DNA of 6,194 nucleotides from an uncultured Rhodoplanes sp. (GTDB lineage: Bacteria; Pseudomonadota; Alphaproteobacteria; Rhizobiales; Xanthobacteraceae), in NCBI GenBank assembly GCA_936924235.1, contig CAKZHN010000114.1:1-6194 (forward strand), written 5' to 3'. Made by a program: the position numbers and the translations under genes. The notes under the pieces are model-generated. The model saw only the letters and a program-made list of their open reading frames with translations. It did not search any database and was not told the origin of the DNA. Shown piece after piece: positions 1-5,560 of the stretch (the first letter of the stretch is position 1; every line of letters begins with the position of its first letter).

Positions 1-1
1 C

Positions 2-973
2 GCAGTCCGGATTTCGGCAGCCCTGTTGGCTGTTCTTCTCACGTTTGTCGCTGCGGGCGCGCCCAGCAAGGCCCAGTCGCAAAACTGGCCGACGCGAACC
101 GTGAAATTCATCGTGCCGTTCGGTCCGGGCGCCGCAGCAGACATCGGCGCGCGGCTGTTCGCGGAGAAGCTGTCGCAGCGCTGGGGCCAGCCCGTCGTGA
201 TCGACAACCGCCCGGGCGGCGACAGCTTCATTGCCATCACGGCATTCCTCGGCACCGATGACGACCATACTTTTCTCTATATGCCGTCGGGCAACTTCAC
301 GGTTCATCCGTTTGTGCATTCCAAGCTGCCCTACGACCCGAAGGATCTCGTGCCGGTCGCGCGTGCCTCCAACACCATCCTCGCGCTCGCGCTCGCGAAG
401 TCGTCGCCTTATACCAACGTCCGCGAATTCACCGAGGCCGCGCGTGCCGCGCCGGGGCAGTTCAACTCGGGTCTTGTCGCGGGCCTGACCGAATTCACCT
501 TCTGGGCCTACACCCACGCCGAGAAGCTCAACATCTCACAGGTGCCCTATCGCGACATCAACCAGGCGCCCACCGACCTGGCCGAAGGCCGCATCCAGGT
601 GGTGATGGCCTCACTCGCGATCCTGCAGCCGCAGTGGAAGGCAGACCGGATCAAGCTGATCGCGGTCAACAACAAGGAACGCACCGACCTGGTGCCCGGC
701 GTACCGACCGCGCGCGAGCAAGGCTATCCGTCGCTGGTGTTCGAGGGCCTGCACGGCCTGATCGGCCGCACCACGACGCCGCGGGCGCTGAAGGAGAAGA
801 TCGCCGCCGATTTCAAGGAGGCCGCGGCCGACGGATCGATTGCGGCACGGCTCGCCGCCACCGGCTCGGTGATCAACGTCGGCGGACCGGATGAATTTGC
901 CGCCAACATCGAGGAGCAGCGTGCCGCCGTGGCCGCCACCGTGAAGGCGATCGACTTCAAGCCGAAGAATTGA
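2..973 (+). CDS. Bug/TctC-family periplasmic solute-binding protein (5' end missing)
   Basis: Extracytoplasmic receptor of the tripartite tricarboxylate transporter (Bug) family. These proteins bind small carboxylates or related metabolites in the periplasm and may deliver them to a TctAB-type permease; the ligand cannot be read from sequence. The frame is open to the left edge, so the start lies outside and 323 residues are visible, close to the usual 320-330. The first visible codons encode the hydrophobic core of a signal peptide, with a likely cleavage SKA|QS between 73 and 74. The mature protein begins NWPTRTVKFIVPFGPG, the typical Bug N-terminus. IDNRPGG (near 203-223) and VPYRD (near 541-555) match the conserved NRPG and VPY ligand-pocket segments. 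The pocket is slightly atypical: GPGAAAD replaces the usual PPGGxxD pattern, and R follows VPY where K is common. The internal TTG at 26 is not a credible start because it falls inside the signal peptide. No permease gene is visible. The family call is firm and the substrate unknown. Confidence 0.9.
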   Translation, partial: AVRISAALLAVLLTFVAAGAPSKAQSQNWPTRTVKFIVPFGPGAAADIGARLFAEKLSQRWGQPVVIDNRPGGDSFIAITAFLGTDDDHTFLYMPSGNFTVHPFVHSKLPYDPKDLVPVARASNTILALALAKSSPYTNVREFTEAARAAPGQFNSGLVAGLTEFTFWAYTHAEKLNISQVPYRDINQAPTDLAEGRIQVVMASLAILQPQWKADRIKLIAVNNKERTDLVPGVPTAREQGYPSLVFEGLHGLIGRTTTPRALKEKIAADFKEAAADGSIAARLAATGSVINVGGPDEFAANIEEQRAAVAATVKAIDFKPKN

Positions 974-976
974 AGC

Positions 977-3151
977 CTAGATGTCCAGATGCTCGGGCGG
1001 CAAACCCGCCTGAGACCGCTGGTGCATGACCGCATAGGCAGCTTCCAGATGCCGCGTGAACGACTGCGTATCGAACAGCGGGCTCGTCAGCTGGCTTTGC
1101 TCGAGCCTGGTCTTGAGCCCGCTCAATCGGGCGCGGTCTGTCGCAAGCTCCACTGCAAGATTCTCGTAGTCGGACTGCGTCTGCACGATCAGCTCCGGCA
1201 GGCCGATCGTCCGTAACAGGCTCGCGGCGACACGCCCCGGAAATGTGCCACCGATCTGCGTGAGCACCGGCAATCCCGCCCACAACGCGTCGCTTGCCGT
1301 GGTGTGCGCGTTGTACGGCAGCGTGTCCAGGAACAGGTCCGCGGCGCGATGACGGGCGAGATGATCGGCCACCGGAACGCGCGGGGCGAATATGATGCGC
1401 TCAGGATCGACGCCCCTGCCCGCTGCTTCGGTCCTGAGATTGGCAACGGCGTCCGCATTGTCCTCGATCAGCCAGAGAACGCTGCCCTCGACACGTTTCA
1501 GAATCCGCATCCAGCCATCGAAGGTCTCGGGAGCGATCTTGTAGCTGTTGTTGAAGCAGCAGAACACGAAGCCGCTCTCGGGAAGGCCCAGTTCGCTGCG
1601 GGTGAACTGGCGGCTGCCGATTGGCCGTTTCGCATCATTGGCCTGATAGCAGCCGGGCAGCCGGACGACCTTCTCGCAGTAGAACGGCTTGTGCTCGTCG
1701 GGAATGACGGTGGCATCGGCGACGATGTAGTCGATGTAGCGGGCGCCGATCGTTCCCGGGAAACCGAGATAGTTGACCTGCACCGGCACCGGGCGCCGCG
1801 CGAACACGCCGGTCCGGCCGTCGCCGAAATAGCCGTTCAGGTCGACCAGGATGTCGATCCCGGCGCGCTCCACAGCCGCGGCCGCCTCTTCGTCTGACAG
1901 GTGTGCAATATCGACGATCTGGTCGAAGGCGCGCTCGATGCGGATTCGCGTCTCGCTGCCGTCGCTTGCGCCGTTGTCGAACGCGTAGGTCTCAAACCGC
2001 GATTTGTCATGCGCCTCGAGCACGCCGATCAGGAGATGCGACGTGGCGTGAATGCGGAATTCGCCGCTGAGATAGCCAATGCGGATCTTGTCATGGGAGC
2101 GGACCGGGCCCTTGCGGTCGTTCACGACCGCGGGAAACCGTTCGGCGTTGAAGATCTCGGCGCAGCCCATCAACGACTGCGGCGATCGCCCAACAGCCTG
2201 CCAGCCGAACGGCCCGGCCGATTTGCGGCCCTGGGCGATGTCCGTTTCGATTTCGGCAACCAGATCCGCAATGCCGGACCAGTCGCACATCAAGATCTTC
2301 TGATACAGCAGCAGGCCCTTGGCGAACGGATAGGCCGGATCGAGATCGAGCGCCTTGCGGTAGGCGGCGGCAGCCTCCCTGCGCCGCCGGGGCCGGTCGA
2401 GCGCCACGGCGCGGCCGAACCAGGCGCCGGGCACGTCGGGCGCCTCGCCCAGCACCGCGTCGAAGTCGGCCAGGGCCTCGGCATGGTTGCCGGTCGCAAG
2501 CAGCGCGTAGCCACGGCCGAGCCGCGCGGCTGTGAGGCCGGGCTTGAGCGTCAGCGCCTTGTCGAAGGAAGCCAGGGCCTGCCGCGCGCGGCCCAGCCTG
2601 TAGGACACGTTGCCGAGGCCGAGCCACGCCTCGGCGAGTCCGGGATTGAGCGTCGCCGCACGATCGAAAGCCGCGATGGCCTCGTCATGGCGGCCGAGCT
2701 CGTGCAGCGACTTGCCCTTGTTGCTGAACGCCTCCGCGTAGTTCGGCGCGAGCGCAAGCGCCTGGTCGAAATCGGCGACGGCCTTGTCGTATTGCTTCAG
2801 ATCGTTGAACACCGCGCCGCGGCTGTTCCAGGTTTCCGCGACTTTGGGATTGAGCCGCAACGCGCGGCCGAACATCTCGAGCGCGCGCTCGGGCTTGTTG
2901 AGCCGCTTCGAGATCAGGCCGAAATTGTAATAGGACACGTCCGACTGGGCGAGCGTCACCGCGCGCTCGATGTACGGCTCCGCGTCGGCAAAGCGCTCCT
3001 GCTGCATGAACACGATGGCCAGAAGATTCAACGCACCGACATGCTTGCCGTTCGCTTTCAGCACCTGCTTGAACAGGCGCTCCGCCGCGGAAAAATTGCG
3101 GGCGTTCAGCGCCTGCAGCGCGTTCTGAAATGTGATGTCGGCGGAGCTCAT
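977..3151 (-). CDS. TPR-repeat GT41 glycosyltransferase, O-GlcNAc transferase/SPINDLY-like
   Basis: Predicted cytoplasmic protein glycosyltransferase of 724 residues with no signal peptide or membrane segment. Residues about 4-275 form roughly eight 34-residue TPRs with typical helix patterns, for example AEAWLGLGNVSYRLGRA near 173-189. A linker containing CDW (289-291) leads to a GT41 catalytic region, about 355-710. By comparison from memory with human OGT, key residues are present: FRIHATSHL with His368 (human His498), YKIAP with Lys538 (the UDP-contacting Lys842), ADHLARH with His597 (His901), and NAHTTASD with His616, Thr617, Thr618 and Asp621 (the HTT..D nucleotide-sugar motif). The human His558 position appears to be Asp433, which I believe is usual in bacterial homologues. 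In this family the TPRs select protein substrates and the C-terminal lobes bind a nucleotide sugar. The donor and targets here are unknown. The ATG at 3151 follows a purine-rich AAAAGAAG, a modest ribosome site. The gene lies 105 bases after rplA on the same strand but beyond a terminator, so it is probably a separate transcription unit. No clear promoter is visible at 3152-3202. Confidence 0.9.
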   Translation of the reverse strand: MSSADITFQNALQALNARNFSAAERLFKQVLKANGKHVGALNLLAIVFMQQERFADAEPYIERAVTLAQSDVSYYNFGLISKRLNKPERALEMFGRALRLNPKVAETWNSRGAVFNDLKQYDKAVADFDQALALAPNYAEAFSNKGKSLHELGRHDEAIAAFDRAATLNPGLAEAWLGLGNVSYRLGRARQALASFDKALTLKPGLTAARLGRGYALLATGNHAEALADFDAVLGEAPDVPGAWFGRAVALDRPRRRREAAAAYRKALDLDPAYPFAKGLLLYQKILMCDWSGIADLVAEIETDIAQGRKSAGPFGWQAVGRSPQSLMGCAEIFNAERFPAVVNDRKGPVRSHDKIRIGYLSGEFRIHATSHLLIGVLEAHDKSRFETYAFDNGASDGSETRIRIERAFDQIVDIAHLSDEEAAAAVERAGIDILVDLNGYFGDGRTGVFARRPVPVQVNYLGFPGTIGARYIDYIVADATVIPDEHKPFYCEKVVRLPGCYQANDAKRPIGSRQFTRSELGLPESGFVFCCFNNSYKIAPETFDGWMRILKRVEGSVLWLIEDNADAVANLRTEAAGRGVDPERIIFAPRVPVADHLARHRAADLFLDTLPYNAHTTASDALWAGLPVLTQIGGTFPGRVAASLLRTIGLPELIVQTQSDYENLAVELATDRARLSGLKTRLEQSQLTSPLFDTQSFTRHLEAAYAVMHQRSQAGLPPEHLDI

Positions 3152-3202
3152 GATCTTCTTTTTACATCAAATCCGGCAAGCTCCTGGAACGACAGCACAA
3201 AC

Positions 3203-3232
3203 AAAAAAGGCCGGCTGCGAAGCCGGCCTTTT
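3203..3232 (-). terminator. Intrinsic terminator of the secE-nusG-rplK-rplA operon
   Basis: Perfect inverted repeat: AAAAGGCCGGCT at 3205-3216 and AGCCGGCCTTTT at 3221-3232, around a four-base loop. Read on the minus strand it is a GC-rich hairpin with loop TCGC followed by six T residues (3208-3203), the textbook form of a Rho-independent terminator. It starts about 24 bases after the rplA stop codon. On the plus strand the same structure has a GCGA (GNRA-type) loop and only four T residues, so it may also work weakly in that direction, although no plus-strand gene ends here. Confidence 0.92.
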
Positions 3233-3256
3233 CGGTTTTGTCGTTCGCGCGGACAA

Positions 3257-3964
3257 TTATTTTTCCGCGGCGGCGGGGGCGAGGGTTGCCATGTCCACCT
3301 TGATGCCCGGTCCCATGGTCGAGGAGATCGAGACGCGGTTGACGTAGTGGCCCTTGGCGCCCGACGGCTTCGCCTTGTTCACCGCGTCGGTGAAGGCGCG
3401 GATGTTCTCGACGAGCTTGTCGGCGGCAAACGACGCCTTGCCGACGCCGGCCTGCAGGATGCCCGCAGCCTCGACGCGGAACTCGACCGAGCCGCCCTTG
3501 GCGCCCTTCACGGCGTTGGTGACGTCCATCGTGACGGTGCCGACGCGCGGGTTCGGCATCATGCCGCGGGGGCCGAGCACCTTACCGAGACGGCCCACGA
3601 GGCCCATCATGTCCGGGGTGGCGATGCAGCGATCGAACTCGATCGTGCCGCCGTTGACCTTCTCGAACAGGTCCTCCGCGCCGACCACGTCGGCGCCGGC
3701 GGCCTTGGCCTCGTCGGCCTTGGGGCCGCGGGCGAACACGCCGACGCGGACCGTACGGCCAGTGCCGTTCGGCAGCGTGACCACGCCGCGGACCATCTGG
3801 TCTGCGTGCTTGGGGTCGACGCCGAGGTTCATCGCGATCTCGATGGTCTCGTCGAACTTGGCCTTGGCCCGTTCCTTGATCATCTTGACCGCCTCTTCGA
3901 GCGGATAGGCCTTCGCGGGGTCGACGCCCTCACGGACCTTTGCAGTGCGCTTTCCAATTGCCAT
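3257..3964 (-). CDS. rplA: 50S ribosomal protein L1
   Basis: L1 is the protein of the mobile L1 stalk of the large subunit. It binds 23S rRNA near the E site and helps release deacylated tRNA; in many bacteria it also represses translation of its own operon by binding the mRNA leader. The 235-residue product has the expected family length. The two-domain fold is recognisable: domain I is made of the N- and C-terminal parts, and domain II runs roughly from 68 to 159. The L1 family signature is at 121-138 (GLVGRLGKVLGPRGMMPN), followed by PRVGTVT. The C-terminal part has the conserved KGHYVNRVSISSTMGPG (204-220). The ATG at 3964 is preceded by AAGGGG eight bases upstream, inside the last codons of rplK, so translation is probably coupled to rplK (5-base gap). 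A strong terminator follows, so this is the last gene of the operon. It is intact. Confidence 0.98.
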   Translation of the reverse strand: MAIGKRTAKVREGVDPAKAYPLEEAVKMIKERAKAKFDETIEIAMNLGVDPKHADQMVRGVVTLPNGTGRTVRVGVFARGPKADEAKAAGADVVGAEDLFEKVNGGTIEFDRCIATPDMMGLVGRLGKVLGPRGMMPNPRVGTVTMDVTNAVKGAKGGSVEFRVEAAGILQAGVGKASFAADKLVENIRAFTDAVNKAKPSGAKGHYVNRVSISSTMGPGIKVDMATLAPAAAEK

Positions 3965-3969
3965 GACCG

Positions 3970-4398
3970 TTACCCCTTCACCTGCAGACCCATCGAACGG
4001 GCGGAGCCTTCGACCATCTTCATGGCCGCTTCCACGGTGTGGCAGTTCAGGTCCTTCATCTTCGCTTCGGCGATTTCCTTGACCTGAGCCTTGGTCACGG
4101 AACCCGCGCTGTCGCGGCCGGGAGTCTTCGAGCCGCTCTCGATCTTCGCCGCCTTCTTGAGGAAGTGCGACATCGGCGGGGTCTTCAGCTCGAACGTGAA
4201 GGAACGGTCGGCGTAGATCGTGATGACGACCGGGATCGGCGCGCCCTTTTCGAGCTTCTGCGTCTGCGCGTTGAACGCCTTGCAGAACTCCATGATGTTG
4301 AGGCCGCGCTGACCGAGCGCGGGACCGATCGGCGGCGCGGGATTCGCGGCGCCGGCCGGCACCTGCAATTTCAGGAAGCCGGTGACTTTCTTTGCCAT
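3970..4398 (-). CDS. rplK: 50S ribosomal protein L11
   Basis: L11 forms, with its 23S rRNA site, the GTPase-associated centre at the base of the L7/L12 stalk. There it supports elongation-factor GTPases and RelA-dependent stringent signalling, and it is part of the thiostrepton site. The 142 residues equal the E. coli length. The N-terminal domain has the proline-rich PAPPIGPALGQRG (20-32; Pro22, Pro23 and Pro26), known for thiostrepton contacts, and NIMEFCKAFNAQT (34-46). The C-terminal rRNA-binding domain ends with the L11 signature region around 116-138, including HTVEAAMKMVEGSARSMG. The segment TPPMSHFLKKAAKI replaces the TPPAAVLLKKAAGI of E. coli, a form I associate with alphaproteobacteria. 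The MAKK N-terminus resembles that of L11 proteins methylated by PrmA. The ATG at 4398 has an AGGAG Shine-Dalgarno sequence about nine bases upstream. A structured 154-base leader separates it from nusG, and rplA follows after 5 bases. Confidence 0.98.
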   Translation of the reverse strand: MAKKVTGFLKLQVPAGAANPAPPIGPALGQRGLNIMEFCKAFNAQTQKLEKGAPIPVVITIYADRSFTFELKTPPMSHFLKKAAKIESGSKTPGRDSAGSVTKAQVKEIAEAKMKDLNCHTVEAAMKMVEGSARSMGLQVKG

Positions 4399-4419
4399 TT
4401 GCTACTTCTCCTACCAGTT

Positions 4420-4448
4420 GGCCGGCAGGCTTTTGAGCCTTCCGGGCC
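4420..4448 (-). promoter_or_regulatory. Leader hairpin 2, just upstream of the rplK ribosome site
   Basis: On the minus strand the RNA can fold as an 11-base-pair, slightly interrupted hairpin: GGCC at 4445-4448 with 4420-4423, then GG/CC, then AGGCT/AGCCT (4436-4440 with 4427-4431) closing a CAAA loop. One unpaired base and one mismatch interrupt it. There is no T tract, so it is not a standard terminator. It ends about ten bases before the AGGAG of rplK, placing it where ribosome access could be controlled. The regulatory role is inferred. Confidence 0.5.
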
Positions 4449-4459
4449 GGTTCAGGAGC

Positions 4460-4503
4460 CGTGGTGCGGATCTAGACGGTTGGCAACCGCCGCACCTCCC
4501 ACG
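4460..4503 (-). promoter_or_regulatory. Leader hairpin 1, candidate L1 autoregulatory site of rplK-rplA
   Basis: On the minus strand three stacked helices can form: CGTG/CACG (4503-4500 with 4463-4460), GTGCGG/CCGCAC (4495-4490 with 4469-4464) and CGGTT/AACCG (4489-4485 with 4481-4477) with a three-base loop. They are separated by a one-sided GGAG bulge (4499-4496) and a one-sided seven-base TCTAGAT loop (4476-4470). Helices joined by asymmetric loops are the general architecture of L1-binding sites on 23S rRNA and rplK leaders. Position and architecture fit L1 feedback control. I could not align it with a known L1 leader model, so the ligand assignment is inference. Confidence 0.5.
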
Positions 4504-4552
4504 TCTCACGTTTTCATCGCCGGCCGAAACCGTCGATGTCTTCACGCAGGCC

Positions 4553-5083
4553 TTATACCTTCTCGACCTGCGTAAATTCCAGCTCCACGGGCGTGGCGCG
4601 GCCGAAGATCGACACCGCGACCTTGACGCGCGAGCGGCCCTCGTCGACCTCCTCGACGGTGCCGTTGAACGACGCGAACGGGCCGTCCGACACGCGGACC
4701 TGCTCGCCCACCTCGAAGGTGATCGACGGCTTCGGCCGGTCGACGCCCTCCTGCACCTGCTGCAGGATGCGCTGCGCCTCGGCCTCCGAGATCGGCATCG
4801 GCTTGTTGTCGGCGCCGAGGAAGCCCGTGACCTTCGGCGTGTTCTTGATCAGATGGAACGCCTCGTCGGTGAGGTCCATCTTCACCAGCACGTAGCCCGG
4901 GAAGAACTTGCGCTCGGTGTCGACCTTGCGGCCGCGGCGCACCTCGGTGACCTTTTCCTTGGGCACCATGATCTCGTCGAACAGCTCGACGAGGTTGCGC
5001 TGCTTGGCCTGCTCGCGGATCGACTCCGCGACCTTGTTCTCGAAGTTCGAGTAGGCGTGAACGATGTACCAGCGTTTCGGCAT
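4553..5083 (-). CDS. nusG: Transcription elongation/antitermination factor NusG
   Basis: NusG binds the RNA polymerase clamp through its NGN domain and uses its KOW domain to contact Rho or ribosomal protein S10, so it modulates pausing, Rho termination and coupling of transcription to translation. The 176-residue product is of normal length. The NGN domain covers about residues 3-105, with WYIVHAYSNFENKV at the start, MVPKEKVTEVRRG (39-51) and FFPGYVLVKM (60-69). The KOW domain, about 124-155, contains FEVGEQVRVSDGPFASFNG. I chose the ATG at 5083 because MPKRWYIVHAYS is the standard NusG N-terminus; the same frame is open further upstream, but that part overlaps secE and has no NusG similarity. 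The start is 8 bases after the secE stop and has no clear Shine-Dalgarno sequence, so translational coupling to secE is likely. The protein is intact. Confidence 0.98.
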   Translation of the reverse strand: MPKRWYIVHAYSNFENKVAESIREQAKQRNLVELFDEIMVPKEKVTEVRRGRKVDTERKFFPGYVLVKMDLTDEAFHLIKNTPKVTGFLGADNKPMPISEAEAQRILQQVQEGVDRPKPSITFEVGEQVRVSDGPFASFNGTVEEVDEGRSRVKVAVSIFGRATPVELEFTQVEKV

Positions 5084-5091
5084 GATCGCTG

Positions 5092-5289
5092 TCAGGTCTG
5101 GATCTGGAGGAGAAGGGTGATGAAGAAGCGGATGATCTGGTCGGCCACCGTGAACAGGATGGAGGCGACCGCCACCATGACGAACACCATGATGGTGGTG
5201 ATGGTGGTTTCTTTGCGGGTCGGCCAGGTGACCTTGTCGGTCTCCGAGCGGACCTCCTGCAGGAATTTGAACGGGCTGATCTTGGCCAT
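5092..5289 (-). CDS. secE: Preprotein translocase subunit SecE
   Basis: SecE is the small essential subunit of the SecYEG channel in the inner membrane; it clamps the two halves of SecY. The 65-residue product is the short, single-membrane-span form found in most bacteria, unlike the three-span E. coli protein. An N-terminal amphipathic helix carries the family hallmark in FLQEVRSETDKVTWPTRKET (9-28; TWP at 21-23). It is followed by one hydrophobic membrane segment at about 29-60. The ATG at 5289 gives MAKISPFKFLQEV, a normal start; the upstream sequence has no clear Shine-Dalgarno motif, only weak purine-rich GAAAGCGG some 18-25 bases away. nusG follows after 8 bases, so the pair is almost certainly co-transcribed. 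The gene is probably driven by the candidate promoter at 5465-5491. Confidence 0.96.
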   Translation of the reverse strand: MAKISPFKFLQEVRSETDKVTWPTRKETTITTIMVFVMVAVASILFTVADQIIRFFITLLLQIQT

Positions 5290-5464
5290 CGGATGAACTG
5301 AACCGCTTTCGAACTGATTTCAGGCACGCCAACGCAAACGAGCGAAACGCAGATAAGCACCCAAGCCCCACCTTTCAGGAGGAGACCGGAGCGCAAAGCG
5401 CGATCCTTTTTGGGAGCAGGTTCGCCGCGGAAGTCCGTCGCCGGGCCGCTGAGCGATGCGGCTT

Positions 5465-5491
5465 GTTATAGCGGTTGTGGCGCGCCGTCAA
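5465..5491 (-). promoter_or_regulatory. Candidate housekeeping promoter for secE
   Basis: On the minus strand, TTGACG (5491-5486) and TATAAC (5470-5465) closely resemble sigma-70 -35 and -10 boxes; each differs from consensus at one base. Shifted one base they read CTTGAC and CTATAA, close to the alphaproteobacterial form. The spacer is 15 bases, shorter than the ideal 17, which lowers confidence. Transcription would begin near 5458 and give a leader of about 170 bases before secE. Confidence 0.55.
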
Positions 5492-5509
5492 GCAGAAGCA
5501 GCATTGTTC

Positions 5510-5540
5510 TGGAAAGCCAAGCGCTTACACGGGCTTTCCA
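5510..5540 (-). terminator. Inverted repeat after the TIGR03032 gene, possible terminator
   Basis: A perfect 9-base stem is formed by TGGAAAGCC (5510-5518) and GGCTTTCCA (5532-5540) around a 13-base loop, which itself contains the palindrome AAGCGCTT (5519-5526). It lies about 20 bases after the TIGR03032 stop codon and about 19 bases before the -35 box of the candidate secE promoter. No T run follows on either strand, so it is not a classical intrinsic terminator. It could be a 3'-end stabiliser, a weak or Rho-assisted terminator, or a protein-binding site. Confidence 0.4.
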
Positions 5541-5560
5541 AAGCGGTTTGCAAGCTTTTC

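Larger units (their letters stand above)
5290..5560. other. Intergenic region between the TIGR03032 gene and secE
   Basis: This stretch of 271 bases holds no credible gene. It contains, in minus-strand order, the inverted repeat at 5510-5540, the candidate secE promoter at 5465-5491 and an untranslated leader of about 170 bases. I looked for a tRNA, because tRNA-Trp often precedes secE in bacteria, and saw no cloverleaf or T-loop sequence. The plus-strand AGGAGGAG near 5378-5385 is not followed by a start codon at a usable distance. Confidence 0.6.

Noticed and set aside
1304..4087. Long plus-strand open frames of 197 and 728 codons opposite the TPR-GT41 and rplA genes.
   Set aside because: They mirror strongly conserved minus-strand genes and run across the operon terminator. 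The products are Arg/Ala/Val/Gly-rich with no recognisable domain, so they are artefacts of GC-rich third codon positions.
4420..4448. Hairpin before rplK as an intrinsic terminator between nusG and rplK.
   Set aside because: The stem is strong but no T tract follows, and the rplK ribosome site begins about ten bases later. A leader element fits better.
4540..4580. TATAAG near the nusG stop as a -10 box of an internal rplK promoter.
   Set aside because: There is no -35 box at a suitable distance; the nearest candidate, TTTACG, is only 13 bases away.
4382..5296. Plus-strand open frame of 304 codons opposite nusG and secE.
   Set aside because: It is antisense to the clearly conserved nusG and secE genes and has low-complexity composition (rich in L, R, D, H). 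No family was recognised.
5295..5317. Short direct repeat GAACTGA before secE.
   Set aside because: Seven bases repeated twice is expected by chance and has no further support as an operator.
5084..5371. A possible N-terminal extension of NusG upstream of 5083.
   Set aside because: The extension overlaps secE in another frame and contains a His-rich run produced by the secE membrane codons. MPKRWYIVHAYS is the standard NusG start.
5290..5560. tRNA-Trp gene upstream of secE.
   Set aside because: I looked for acceptor stem, anticodon and T-loop patterns on both strands and found none.
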